Notes: generated by a model from the sequence alone, not told the origin. A stretch of DNA of 64,000 nucleotides from JABMQB01 sp963677475 (GCA_963677475.2 CAXXQD010000021.1:496001-560000); one strand, 5' to 3'; shown: positions 1-8,301, numbered from the stretch's first letter. Numbers and translations are program-made.

Positions 1-138
1 CTGATGGGGCAATATAGCAACAGGGAATTTGAATTTAACAAACCAGCTGTAGTGAATGTGGGAATAATTAAAGTGAAGATCGAAAAAATTACGGCAAAAG
101 AATTCGGGGCAAAAGCTACAACGCCTTGGAATCCTTGA
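1..138 (+). CDS. C-terminal end of an unidentified protein (partial)
   Basis: The first frame is open from base 1 to a TGA at 136-138, giving 45 residues that begin LMGQYSNREFEFNKP and end ATTPWNP. The start lies outside the window. The segment is rich in Lys, Ile and Val and reads like the terminal beta-strands of a larger protein, but I do not recognise the family. It converges with the minus-strand nucleotidyltransferase gene, with only five bases between the two stops. It could belong to a hydrolase or another secreted enzyme; nothing here decides this. Confidence 0.55.
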   Translation: MMGQYSNREFEFNKPAVVNVGIIKVKIEKITAKEFGAKATTPWNP

Positions 139-143
139 TGAAA

Positions 144-632
144 TTAATCTGGTTTTCTGTCCTGTTCTTTTTTGATTCGTTGCAGTTCAATAATATCAAG
201 TTTATCTTTCGATCTTGGCGAAGCAATTTTGCTATTAATTAAATCCTCAAAACTTAACACATGGTAGTGTAATCCTGAATATTCTACCAAAACACTACTA
301 TTTAAAGCTTCATTGAATGCTTTCCCCGGATTAAATCTCGTGATTAGTTCTATTTCAAATACAGGACTTATTTTTATCGATATGTTTTGATTACCGTTTT
401 TAACTTCTTTGGGAAAATCTTGGATTTCATAACCCAGGTGTATTATTACCTTTTTTAACTTATCGAGGTTTTCTGAGGATAGTTCAATCCAAAAATCAAT
501 ATCAGCCGAATGTCGTTGATAACCATGGAAATTGACAGCTGCTCCACCAACCAGAATCATTTTTACATCGAATTTGTTGGACTGATTGATAAAGTCCATT
601 ACTCTTTTGTCAAACGAATTTTGAGAAATCAT
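144..632 (-). CDS. AbiEii/DUF6036-like nucleotidyltransferase
   Basis: This 162-residue protein has a minimal nucleotidyltransferase (MNT) fold signature: LVGGAAVNFHGYQRHSADID at about residues 27-46, i.e. a GG motif followed by a DxD metal-binding pair. The later segment SFEDLINSKIASPRSKDKLD is typical of AbiEii-type nucleotidyltransferases, which often read (K/R)xKDxxD there. Such proteins transfer nucleotides to RNA or protein targets and frequently act as toxins, paired with small or winged-helix partners. Its start codon overlaps the stop of the upstream 60-residue gene (ATGA), so the two are translationally coupled. Family membership is well supported; a toxin role is inference from family and gene pairing. 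Confidence 0.75.
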   Translation of the reverse strand: MISQNSFDKRVMDFINQSNKFDVKMILVGGAAVNFHGYQRHSADIDFWIELSSENLDKLKKVIIHLGYEIQDFPKEVKNGNQNISIKISPVFEIELITRFNPGKAFNEALNSSVLVEYSGLHYHVLSFEDLINSKIASPRSKDKLDIIELQRIKKEQDRKPD

Positions 633-811
633 TCGATAATAAAGTTATTTTTATTTTCGCTGAAAGATAAATCAGATTGAAATATAGTTTCTTCAATCAT
701 GTTTAAGAAGAAAGACAAACGTGTTTCTGGAGGTCGGTTCAAGACCTCTTTCCTTCTTCTTTTGTTTGCTTCTTTTTTTGTTTCAAAGAATATTTTGTCT
801 TCTTTTCCCAT
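629..811 (-). CDS. Small protein coupled to the nucleotidyltransferase
   Basis: A 60-residue, strongly charged protein. The N-terminal half is basic (KKEANKRRRKEVLNRPPE), followed by an amphipathic helix around LSFFLNMIEETIFQ. Its stop overlaps the start of the nucleotidyltransferase gene by ATGA. No signal peptide or membrane segment is seen. Small basic partners like this commonly precede stand-alone MNT nucleotidyltransferases in Bacteroidota and could be the regulatory or antitoxin half of the pair. I do not recognise a named family. Confidence 0.6.
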   Translation of the reverse strand: MGKEDKIFFETKKEANKRRRKEVLNRPPETRLSFFLNMIEETIFQSDLSFSENKNNFIIE

Positions 812-885
812 GGTTTAAATTTAGCAATTTATAGGAATGTAACCAAGCTGTGATTTATTTATAAAAGCAGGCGGAAATAAATACA

Positions 886-893
886 TATCTTTG
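886..893 (+). promoter_or_regulatory. Bacteroidota -7 box (TATCTTTG)
   Basis: TATCTTTG matches the Bacteroidota sigma-ABfr -7 consensus TAnnTTTG and lies 22 bases before the ATG of the SDR gene at 916. No clear TTTG -33 box is seen at the usual spacing, so support is moderate. Confidence 0.4.
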
Positions 894-915
894 CTTTTGG
901 TTTTAAAACGGTAAT

Positions 916-1950
916 ATGATTTTTGTAAGCGGGGGAACAGGATTGGTAGGTGCACACGTATTGTTTGATTTGGTAAAAAGCAATAAAGAAGTTGTTGCGT
1001 TAAAAAGAGCTGGCAGCAATCTGGAAATTACAAAGAAAATATTCTCTTATTATTCGGAAGATTCAGAAAAGTTATTTCAAAAAATAAATTGGATTGATGG
1101 GGACATCCTGGACTATTTTTCGTTGGAAAAAGCATTAAACGGAGTAGAGGAGGTATATCATTGCGCAGCGATTGTTTCTTTTGATTCGCGCCAAAAGTAT
1201 CGGATGATTTCGAACAATGTGGAAGGAACGGCAAATCTGGTGAATGCATCGCTTGAGAATAAAGTAAAGAAGTTTTGCCACGTAAGTTCCATTGCATCGC
1301 TGGGGAGAAATTCTGCCGGAATTCCGGTAACGGAAGAAACAAAATGGATCCCATCAAAGAAAAATTCGGGCTATTCCGACAGCAAATTCTTTTCGGAAGC
1401 AGAAGTGTGGCGTGGTATCGAGGAAGGTTTGGATGCAGTAATCGTGAATCCATCAATTATTTTAGGTCCGGGGAATTGGCAACAGGGGAGCACAAAGTTG
1501 TTTCAAACAGTTTACGATGGCTTGAAATTTTACACCAAAGGAACAACCGGGTTTGTTGATGTTTGGGACGTTGTTAGAGCAATGACTTTATTGATGGAAG
1601 ATTCGAATTTTGGAAAAAATAAAAACCAACGTTTTTTATTAAATGCAGAAAACTTAAGTTACCAACACTTATTTCAAGCAATTGCCCATGCATTGAACAC
1701 AGCAGCACCACGTTATTTTGCGTCTGATTTTTTGCTGGGTATTGCCTGGAGGCTTGCAAAGCTACAACAATCAATCACCGGGAAAGAGGCGCTAATTAGC
1801 CGTGATTCTGTGGCAAACTCGAATGCTTTATTCACATTCGATGGTGATAAAATTACCAGGTCGTTGGAAGGTTTTGAGTACAAAAGCATATCGCAATCAA
1901 TCAAAGAAATCGCGGAAATATTTAAAAAAGAAAAAGCGCAAAGTTTTTAA
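916..1950 (+). CDS. NAD(P)-dependent extended SDR (epimerase/dihydroflavonol-reductase type)
   Basis: This 344-residue enzyme carries an N-terminal Rossmann motif GGTGLVGAH (GxxGxxG, residues 6-14), the HCAAIVSFD segment near residue 82, and the catalytic YSDSK (YxxxK) near residue 153. It belongs to the extended short-chain dehydrogenase superfamily, closest in look to dihydroflavonol-4-reductase and hopanoid-associated sugar epimerase types, and acts in the cytoplasm. The substrate cannot be told from sequence. It stands alone on the plus strand behind a TAnnTTTG promoter box and converges with metK. Its 3' end overlaps a hairpin that probably terminates metK transcription. Confidence 0.85.
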   Translation: MIFVSGGTGLVGAHVLFDLVKSNKEVVALKRAGSNLEITKKIFSYYSEDSEKLFQKINWIDGDILDYFSLEKALNGVEEVYHCAAIVSFDSRQKYRMISNNVEGTANLVNASLENKVKKFCHVSSIASLGRNSAGIPVTEETKWIPSKKNSGYSDSKFFSEAEVWRGIEEGLDAVIVNPSIILGPGNWQQGSTKLFQTVYDGLKFYTKGTTGFVDVWDVVRAMTLLMEDSNFGKNKNQRFLLNAENLSYQHLFQAIAHALNTAAPRYFASDFLLGIAWRLAKLQQSITGKEALISRDSVANSNALFTFDGDKITRSLEGFEYKSISQSIKEIAEIFKKEKAQSF

Positions 1951-1963
1951 TAACAATGCGCTT
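1922..1963 (-). terminator. Intrinsic terminator downstream of metK
   Basis: On the minus strand AAGCGCA (1963-1957) pairs with TGCGCTT (1940-1934) and is followed by TTTCTTTTTT. It lies 24 bases beyond the metK stop and overlaps the last codons of the convergent SDR gene. Confidence 0.55.
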
Positions 1964-1986
1964 CTCGATTTTATTTCAGAATGTTC

Positions 1987-3240
1987 TTACAATCCAAACA
2001 CTTCTTTTACCTTGTCAACATAATCCAGTTTTTCCCAGGTGAAAAGCTCCACTTCCATTTCAATTTTCCCCATGTAGGGTGACTCGAAGCATTTTTTCAC
2101 GGTTGTTGGGATTCTGCCCATGTGCCCATATGCTGCCGATTCCTGATAAATAGGATTTCGAAGTTTTAACCTTTCTTCAATGGCAATCGGGCGAAGGTCG
2201 AAAATTGATTGTATTTTTTCAGCAATTTCGCCATCGCTTAAAGCAACATTTTTTCTTCCATACGTATTTACAAAAACCCCAACAGGTTTGGCAACGCCAA
2301 TGGCATAAGCCAATTGCACCAAAATTTCATCGGATACGCCTGCAGCTACCAGATTTTTAGCAATATGGCGTGAAGCATAGGCTGCCGAGCGGTCAACTTT
2401 CGATGGGTCTTTTCCTGAGAATGCACCACCACCGTGTGCGCCCCGGCCGCCATATGTGTCAACAATAATTTTCCGTCCGGTTAATCCGGTATCGCCATGT
2501 GGTCCACCAATTACAAATTTCCCGGTAGGGTTAACATGGAAGATAATATCATCGCCAAACAATGCCTGAATCCTTTCCGGTAATTTGGCTCTTAACCTTG
2601 GAACCAGAATTTGAATTACATCTTCTTTAATTTTAGCCAGCATTGGTTCATCGGCATCAAATTCATCGTGTTGTGTCGAAACAACAATGGTATGAACCTT
2701 AATCGGCGTATTGTCATCGGCATATTCAATGGTTACCTGCGACTTTGAATCCGGACGAAGATAGGTCATCACACTTCCTTCACGCCTGATTTCTGCCAGT
2801 TCAACCAAAAGCAAATGTGAAAGTTCCAAAGAAAGGGGCATATAATTGTCGGTATCTTTGCTGGCGTAACCAAACATCATTCCCTGGTCGCCTGCTCCCT
2901 GGTCATTTTTATCAGCTTTGTCAACGCCCCTGTTAATGTCAGGGCTCTGTTCATGAATGGCAACCAAAACCCCACATGAATCTCCATCAAAACGGTAAGC
3001 GGCTTTCGTATATCCAATTTTGTTGATCACATTTCTGGTCACTTCCTGTACGTCAACATACGATTTTGATTTCACTTCGCCTGCAACTACCACCTGTCCG
3101 GTAGTACAAAGGGTTTCAATGGCAACTTTTGAATCTGCGTCAAATGCAATTAACTGATCTAAAAGTGCATCCGATATTTGGTCAGAAACTTTGTCGGGAT
3201 GACCTTCGGAAACTGATTCGCTGGTAAATAAATAACTCAT
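1987..3240 (-). CDS. metK: S-adenosylmethionine synthetase
   Basis: The 417-residue product makes S-adenosylmethionine from methionine and ATP in the cytoplasm. The diagnostic N-terminal SEGHPDKVSDQISDALLD segment (about residue 10), the GAGDQGMMFGYA motif (about 115) and GGGAFSGKDPSKVDRSAAY (about 270) carry the ATP-, Mg- and K-binding residues of the family. Length and the C-terminal GHMGR segment fit Bacteroidota MetK proteins. The start at MSYLFTSESV is the usual one. The gene is monocistronic, with its own downstream hairpin. With mtnP and mtnA further along, it forms part of the SAM and methylthioadenosine economy of the cell. I looked for a SAM riboswitch upstream and saw no convincing match. 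Confidence 0.97.
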   Translation of the reverse strand: MSYLFTSESVSEGHPDKVSDQISDALLDQLIAFDADSKVAIETLCTTGQVVVAGEVKSKSYVDVQEVTRNVINKIGYTKAAYRFDGDSCGVLVAIHEQSPDINRGVDKADKNDQGAGDQGMMFGYASKDTDNYMPLSLELSHLLLVELAEIRREGSVMTYLRPDSKSQVTIEYADDNTPIKVHTIVVSTQHDEFDADEPMLAKIKEDVIQILVPRLRAKLPERIQALFGDDIIFHVNPTGKFVIGGPHGDTGLTGRKIIVDTYGGRGAHGGGAFSGKDPSKVDRSAAYASRHIAKNLVAAGVSDEILVQLAYAIGVAKPVGVFVNTYGRKNVALSDGEIAEKIQSIFDLRPIAIEERLKLRNPIYQESAAYGHMGRIPTTVKKCFESPYMGKIEMEVELFTWEKLDYVDKVKEVFGL

Positions 3241-3482
3241 ACTACTATGTTTTTTATCGTTTAAAACGAACTTATGTAAATAAAAAATAGTGGAGTATGT
3301 GATTTTAAGGATGGTTATATATCCGACTGCTTTAGCATTTTTTTACCGTGGTTGCAATCAATCACAAATCTATCCACTTAACGAGGTCAAAAGTAAGTAT
3401 CTTTTTGGATATAAAAAAGCTTATTTAGAATTATTTTAAATCAGGAATAGGATTATAAAATTAATCTTATCGATTAGTATTA

Positions 3483-3516
3483 AGGATGACATCTCCATTG
3501 AAAGAGATGTCATCCT
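3483..3516. repeat. Perfect 13-bp stem hairpin between glycosyltransferase and metK
   Basis: AGGATGACATCTC (3483-3495) pairs perfectly with GAGATGTCATCCT (3504-3516) around an 8-base loop. No T-run follows on either strand, so it is not a standard intrinsic terminator. It sits in a roughly 480-base gap (3241-3723) between the 3' end of the glycosyltransferase gene and the start of metK. It could be an RNA-stability or processing element, or a protein-binding palindrome. Confidence 0.6.
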
Positions 3517-3543
3517 ATATTGACAGAAACCTTCAAACCTAGA

Positions 3544-3669
3544 ATGTTAAAACCTATTCAGTCAATTTTGCGGGAGAACGATACTGGTTTTTTGCTCTAT
3601 CAAGGCGAAGAATTTCCTTATTCGAAAGAAATAAATATTTGGCCTTATCAGAAATACCTAAAAGGGTGA
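3544..3669 (+). CDS. Possible 41-residue small protein or gene remnant
   Basis: An ATG at 3544 opens 41 codons, starting MLKPIQSILRENDTG and ending PYQKYLKG. The composition looks protein-like (mixed charged and aromatic residues, no low-complexity run). No promoter or strong ribosome-binding site is evident, and the stop lies just inside the double-hairpin repeat copy. It could be a remnant or a chance frame; confidence is low. Confidence 0.2.
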   Translation: MLKPIQSILRENDTGFLLYQGEEFPYSKEINIWPYQKYLKG

Positions 3670-3718
3670 TGCGATTTCCAAATCGCATTTATATGGCGAA
3701 TCGGAATTCGCCACACCT
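3664..3718 (-). repeat. Double-hairpin dispersed repeat, copy A
   Basis: Read on the minus strand this begins AGGTGTGGCGAATTCCG and holds two adjacent palindromes, GGCGAATTCCGATTCGCC and GCGATTTGGAAATCGC, enclosed by GGTG/CACC ends. Two further copies occur at 30356-30411 and 36239-36292 on the plus strand. It lies directly behind the stop of the glycosyltransferase gene. The structure resembles REP or BIME elements, i.e. non-autonomous palindromes mobilised by RAYT-type transposases. No such transposase is in this window. Confidence 0.75.
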
Positions 3719-3723
3719 TAGAA

Positions 3724-4716
3724 TTATGCCATCAAACAAAAGTCTTTTCCATTTTTATATCCTTTATCGATAAGAAAATTGATTATTTGCTCCCTGGCAC
3801 CATAATTGGCAACCATTGCAACGATAATGAATTTGCCCGCAGGTGGGATTTGGGAATAATGCAAAGCATTTTTTGTTTCTACAACATCGATATATCCATC
3901 AATTTGCATTCCTTCTTTTTCCAGCAACTTTGCCCGCTGCCTGGTTTTTCTTCCCGCACCCCAAATCCAAATTTTTGGGTGAAACGGATTGTTCTGTTTT
4001 GACCATAAAACAAAATACCTTGCTTTTGTTCTAAAAAATGCTTCACTTGAATAACGTTCATCGGTTCGCGTAAGCCTGCTTGGGTAATCATGCCATTCTA
4101 AAAGCGGGACATCTATTTTTGCCATTTTTACGCCCCTATCTAAAAAGCGGAGTTGCATTTCATAGTCTTCAGGGAAATCACCGTGCACGCAGCCACTATA
4201 TTTTTGATAGATTACCTTTCTTAAAAGCAAGGTTGGATTTATGATTGGAATTTCAATAAAGCGGATTAGTTCAATTTCATAGGGAGAACAGAAAGAATTT
4301 GACCAACGGACAAAACGTTCAAATCCGGCAGAATTTTCTAAATGTGAAATATACTTAACCTTTGATCCAACCAAACCAATTTCAGGATTTTTTTTGAGGA
4401 ATTCAACTTGCTTTTGAAGCCTTTCGGGGTGGGATATATCGTCGGCATCCATCCGTGCAATGAAGGTTCCGATCGAATTTTCCAATCCTTTGTTCATTGC
4501 ATTGGCAACACCTTTCCGCTTGTCCGATAGAACTTTTATCCGCTTATCTTCACGTGCCATGTTATCGGCAATCTCGCGGCTCAAATCAGTTGAGTTATTA
4601 TCGACCAACAAAAGTTCAAAGTTGGTGAATGTTTGCAGGAGGATGCTTTGAACAGCATTGAAGAGCGTTTTTTCTGCATTATAAAAAGGAAGTATGACCG
4701 ATACTTCAACCTGCAT
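3724..4716 (-). CDS. Family 2 glycosyltransferase with C-terminal nucleotide-binding-like domain
   Basis: This 330-residue protein has a GT-A domain: VSVILPFYNAEKTLFNAV at the N-terminus, LLVDNNSTD near residue 35 and the metal/nucleotide-sugar motif ARMDADDISHPER near residue 87. The last ~85 residues start WIWGAGRKTRQRAKLLE, a GxGxK-like segment resembling the small nucleotide-binding domains found in sugar-modifying proteins. It likely transfers a sugar to a surface glycan at the inner face of the cytoplasmic membrane. No membrane helix is seen. It lies two bases downstream of gldA on the same strand and may be cotranscribed with it. Acceptor and donor are unknown. Confidence 0.88.
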   Translation of the reverse strand: MQVEVSVILPFYNAEKTLFNAVQSILLQTFTNFELLLVDNNSTDLSREIADNMAREDKRIKVLSDKRKGVANAMNKGLENSIGTFIARMDADDISHPERLQKQVEFLKKNPEIGLVGSKVKYISHLENSAGFERFVRWSNSFCSPYEIELIRFIEIPIINPTLLLRKVIYQKYSGCVHGDFPEDYEMQLRFLDRGVKMAKIDVPLLEWHDYPSRLTRTDERYSSEAFFRTKARYFVLWSKQNNPFHPKIWIWGAGRKTRQRAKLLEKEGMQIDGYIDVVETKNALHYSQIPPAGKFIIVAMVANYGAREQIINFLIDKGYKNGKDFCLMA

Positions 4717-4718
4717 AA

Positions 4719-5624
4719 TTATTTGGTTAGTTGGTGAAAAACGTGTTCAAGGCTTTGTTGGTTTTGTTGCAAGGTTAAAATAACCAGTTTGTTATCTACA
4801 GCAAATTGGAACAGGTTCGGCCGAATATCAGCCTCATCAATCGATTCAATTATCCAACGATTATTTTTTAAGCTCACGGAATGAACCCCCGATACTTTTT
4901 GCAGGGATTCCTTTTTAACTTCTTTGTCAAATTCAATAGTGATTTCCTGTTGCTGGGAAATGTTGCCTTTTTTTATTTGCTCTACGGGTCCGTCAGTAAT
5001 TAAAACGCCTTTATTAATAATTAGTACACGCGAACATACAGCTTCCACTTCCTGCATAATATGCGAAGATAAAAGCACCGTTTTTTCTTTGCTAATTGTG
5101 CGTATTAAATTTCGGATTTCTTCCAATTGGTTTGGATCAAGTCCGGTTGTTGGTTCATCCAGGATTAAAACCGAAGGATCGTGTATTAATGCCTGGGCTA
5201 GACCTACACGTTGCCGATAGCCTTTCGAAAGTGCCCCAATTTTTTTATGTTGTTCATCGCCTAACCCTGTTAATTCAATAATATCCGAGACTTTCTTGTT
5301 TTTATTTTTGAGCTGGTACAGCCCTGCAACAAATTGAAGGTATTCTTTAATATACAGGTCGGTGTATAAAGGATTATGCTCGGGCAAATAGCCAATATTT
5401 TTTCGAATAGAAGGATTTTCAGTTTTAACCAATTCGTTATTGATGAATACTTCCCCGGAATTTGGCCGTATGTATCCGGTTATAATTTTCATCATTGTTG
5501 ACTTGCCCGCACCGTTGGGTCCGAGAAAACCTATCAACTCTCCTTTGTTGATCGAAAAGCTAACGTTATCAAGGGCTTTCTGGTTACCATAAGCCTTCGT
5601 TATGTCTTTAATTAGTATGCTCAT
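4719..5624 (-). CDS. gldA: Gliding-type ABC transporter ATP-binding protein GldA
   Basis: A 301-residue ABC ATPase with Walker A GPNGAGKST (about residue 35), the Q-loop segment GYLPEHNPLYTDLYIKEYL, signature LSKGYRQRVGLAQAL, Walker B LILDEPTTGLDP and the H-loop LLSSHIMQEVE. The length, the PEHNPLY segment and the C-terminal extension match GldA, the ATPase of the GldAFG complex needed for gliding in some Bacteroidota. In non-gliding members it works with ABC-2 type permeases. GldF and GldG are not adjacent here. It faces ispG divergently. General ABC-2 export ATPase is the alternative reading. Confidence 0.82.
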   Translation of the reverse strand: MSILIKDITKAYGNQKALDNVSFSINKGELIGFLGPNGAGKSTMMKIITGYIRPNSGEVFINNELVKTENPSIRKNIGYLPEHNPLYTDLYIKEYLQFVAGLYQLKNKNKKVSDIIELTGLGDEQHKKIGALSKGYRQRVGLAQALIHDPSVLILDEPTTGLDPNQLEEIRNLIRTISKEKTVLLSSHIMQEVEAVCSRVLIINKGVLITDGPVEQIKKGNISQQQEITIEFDKEVKKESLQKVSGVHSVSLKNNRWIIESIDEADIRPNLFQFAVDNKLVILTLQQNQQSLEHVFHQLTK

Positions 5625-5679
5625 TATTAATTAACGTAAACAAAAATAATCTATTCTTTTTATTTTAGGTACTTTGGAT

Positions 5680-5687
5680 TAAATTTG
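5680..5687 (+). promoter_or_regulatory. Bacteroidota -7 box (TAAATTTG) for ispG
   Basis: TAAATTTG matches TAnnTTTG, 26 bases before the ispG start. A T-rich stretch lies near the -33 position without a clear TTTG. A possible opposing box, TATTTTTG, at 5648-5641 on the minus strand could serve gldA. Confidence 0.4.
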
Positions 5688-5713
5688 CAGTTCAGCAAAT
5701 CAGATTGTGAAGT

Positions 5714-7573
5714 ATGAAGGACTTACATTTTAATTACATAAAGGACCTTACCAAATACGAACGTCAACATACATCTGCGGTAAATATTGGCAATACACCA
5801 ATGGGTGGGAATAACCCTATTCGTATACAGTCGATGACCGATACAGATACGCGTGACACGGAAGCTACTGTTAATCAGATTATAAGTATTATCAGGGCAG
5901 GCGCGGATTATGTTCGTGTAACGGTTAAGGGAATTCACGATGCTGAGAATCTTAAGTATATTAAAAAGGAATTGGTTGCAAGGGGGTATAATACACCTTT
6001 AATTGCTGATATTCATTTTAATCCTAAATTGGCTGAAATTGCAGCAAAATATGTATTAAAAATCCGGATCAACCCCGGGAATTTCTACGATAAACGCGCT
6101 CAATTCAAACATGTTTTGTATAACGATGAAGAGTATAAGGCTGAATTGGAGAAAATTGAACAGCAATTTAAGCCTTTCCTGAAAATGTTGAAAGAAACCA
6201 AAACGGCCCTTCGGATTGGCGCAAACCAAGGTTCTTTGTCGGATAGGATAATGAGCAGATATGGAGATACACCTGCAGGAATTGTTGAATCCGTGATGGA
6301 ATTTTTGCGTATCTGCAAAAAGGTGGATTTTAACGATGTGGTGGTGTCGATAAAGTCGAGCAACACGCGAATTATGGTTTATACCATGCGATTGCTGAAT
6401 TTCAAAATGCGACTTGAAGATATGAAATACCCGCTACACCTTGGGGTTACCGAAGCCGGGGAAGGTGAAGATGGAAGAATCAGGTCGGCTGTTGGAATTG
6501 GGGCATTATTGGCTGATGGAATTGGGGACACAATCAGGGTTTCGCTTACCGAAAGTCCGGAAAAAGAAATCCCGGTGGCTCAAAAAATTATCAACCATTT
6601 TAAGAGCTATCAAAACCATGAACCTATCAGTGCACCTTTGCATGCACAAACCAATCCGTTTGAATACGAACGTAGGTCAACCAGGCCCGTTTTAAATATG
6701 GGTGGTAAACAACAGCCAGTTGTGGTTGCCGATTTGGCTGATAGGTCGATTAATGAATTGCTCCCAATACGGGGCAAACTTATCCCTGATTATTTTTTAT
6801 CCAATAATGTGATCAAAGATATTCACGGCGAAGAATATCCGATCATTTCATTGGAAGATTATTTGTTTGAAAGCACCAGGTGGGGAAGGATGAAATTTAT
6901 CCGGACAAACAAAATGGAATTTGACCATTTTATGGATATGCATCCAGAGATTTTATTCAAACTCAAACAAACCCGAAAAACGGTTTTAATCCTTGAGAGC
7001 TTTAACAAAAACCCATATGCTGAATTAAGGGCATTTTTTATGATGCTCGAAACACATATCTGGAAAGTTCCGGTAATTCTTTATCATAAATACAGCGAAC
7101 GCAACCTGGAAGATCTTCAAATAAAAGCATCCTCCGATTTTGGAGGTTTGTTTATTGATGGTTATGGAGATGGAATCTGTTTATCTAATTCAGGGAACAA
7201 CATCACATTTACAGAACTAAAAGACCTTAGTTTTGGTATTATGCAGGCCAGCAGGATGAGGGTTACCAAAGCTGAATTTATTTCGTGCCCCGGTTGCGGA
7301 CGTACTCTATTCGACCTGCATGAAACTACTTTAAAAATAAAGGAACATTTTAACCACCTTAACCACCTTAAAATAGGGGTTATGGGTTGTGTGGTAAATG
7401 GTCCCGGCGAGATGGGCGATGTTGATTACGGTTTTGTTGGGGTTGGCAATGGCAAAGTTAATTTGTACAAAGGCCAGCAACTTACCAAGAGGCATATTCC
7501 GTATGAAAATGCGGTTGAGGAACTAGAACAGCTCATAAAAGATAACGACGATTGGATGGATCCTGAAAACTAG
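5714..7573 (+). CDS. ispG: 4-hydroxy-3-methylbut-2-enyl diphosphate synthase, long three-domain form
   Basis: The 619-residue product catalyses the penultimate step of the MEP isoprenoid pathway, reductive ring opening of MEcPP to HMBPP, using a [4Fe-4S] cluster. The N-terminal TIM barrel starts with PMGGNNPIRIQSMTDTDTRD. The cluster-ligand region near the C-terminus has SCPGCGRTLFD and MGCVVNGPGEMGD. The protein is some 240 residues longer than the E. coli enzyme because of the insert domain between barrel and Fe-S domain, a feature of Bacteroidota, Chlamydiae and plant plastids. It is preceded by its own promoter box and appears monocistronic. Confidence 0.96.
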   Translation: MKDLHFNYIKDLTKYERQHTSAVNIGNTPMGGNNPIRIQSMTDTDTRDTEATVNQIISIIRAGADYVRVTVKGIHDAENLKYIKKELVARGYNTPLIADIHFNPKLAEIAAKYVLKIRINPGNFYDKRAQFKHVLYNDEEYKAELEKIEQQFKPFLKMLKETKTALRIGANQGSLSDRIMSRYGDTPAGIVESVMEFLRICKKVDFNDVVVSIKSSNTRIMVYTMRLLNFKMRLEDMKYPLHLGVTEAGEGEDGRIRSAVGIGALLADGIGDTIRVSLTESPEKEIPVAQKIINHFKSYQNHEPISAPLHAQTNPFEYERRSTRPVLNMGGKQQPVVVADLADRSINELLPIRGKLIPDYFLSNNVIKDIHGEEYPIISLEDYLFESTRWGRMKFIRTNKMEFDHFMDMHPEILFKLKQTRKTVLILESFNKNPYAELRAFFMMLETHIWKVPVILYHKYSERNLEDLQIKASSDFGGLFIDGYGDGICLSNSGNNITFTELKDLSFGIMQASRMRVTKAEFISCPGCGRTLFDLHETTLKIKEHFNHLNHLKIGVMGCVVNGPGEMGDVDYGFVGVGNGKVNLYKGQQLTKRHIPYENAVEELEQLIKDNDDWMDPEN

Positions 7574-7673
7574 GAGGTTCATTGTCTAAAATCTAATTTA
7601 CAACATTCTTGATTAAAGGAGTGAATACTCACATTATCATTATTCTTCTCTGAATTATATTAAATAAAACCAA

Positions 7674-8255
7674 ATGGCAAAAACATATTGGAAACCCGGA
7701 ACCATTATCTATCCGTTACCGGCAGTAATGGTAAGTTGTGGAGAAACTCCCGAAGAACAAAACATAATTACAATAGCATGGACAGGAACCATTTGCAGCG
7801 ATCCGCCAATGTGTTACATTTCGGTACGGCCATCGAGGCATTCCTACGAAATTATTAAACGAACAGGTGAATATGTGATTAACCTGACCACCGAAAAACT
7901 GGCAAAGGCGACCGATTGGTGCGGTTGTCGTTCGGGAAGCAAATACAACAAATGGGAAGAAATGGGCTTAACACCTGCACCCGCTAAATTTGTGAAAGCA
8001 CCAATTATTGAAGAATCGCCTGTTAACATCGAATGCCGGGTGAAAGAAATTATCGACCTTGGGGTTCATCATATGTTTATTTCAGAAGTGGTAGGTGTTT
8101 CAGTCGATGACTCCTATATGGATGAAAACGAAGCATTCAGTTTCTCAAAAGCCAAACCTTTGGTGTATAGCCATGGCCATTACTTTGGGTTGGGCGAAAT
8201 CATTGGAAAGTTCGGCTGGTCGGTCGAAAAAAAGAAAAAGAAGAAGAAAAAATAA
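7674..8255 (+). CDS. Flavin reductase family protein with poly-lysine tail
   Basis: A 193-residue FMN-binding split-barrel protein (flavin reductase-like domain). IYPLPAVMVSCGE at the N-terminus, CSDPPMCYISVRPSRHSYEI near residue 42 and GEYVINLTTEKLAKATDWCG near 65 are the typical FMN-contact segments. Such proteins in anaerobes reduce flavin with NAD(P)H or act as flavoredoxin-like electron carriers in the cytoplasm. The C-terminus ends VEKKKKKKKK, eight consecutive lysines encoded by mixed AAA/AAG codons, so it is not simple A-run slippage. It stands alone between ispG and the M3 peptidase. Confidence 0.85.
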   Translation: MAKTYWKPGTIIYPLPAVMVSCGETPEEQNIITIAWTGTICSDPPMCYISVRPSRHSYEIIKRTGEYVINLTTEKLAKATDWCGCRSGSKYNKWEEMGLTPAPAKFVKAPIIEESPVNIECRVKEIIDLGVHHMFISEVVGVSVDDSYMDENEAFSFSKAKPLVYSHGHYFGLGEIIGKFGWSVEKKKKKKKK

Positions 8256-8301
8256 CCTGTCAAAGATCTTTAATTCAGTTCGATGAACATTTTATATGCT
8301 G

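Noticed and set aside
1028..1456. 142-codon minus-strand frame inside the SDR gene
   Set aside because: Shadow of a well-supported SDR coding frame; sequence has no protein-like conservation.
3241..3480. Possible SAM riboswitch upstream of metK
   Set aside because: No P1-P4 or SAM-II/III-like core could be matched by eye; the only strong fold is the 13-bp hairpin further upstream, which lacks the expected conserved loop bases.
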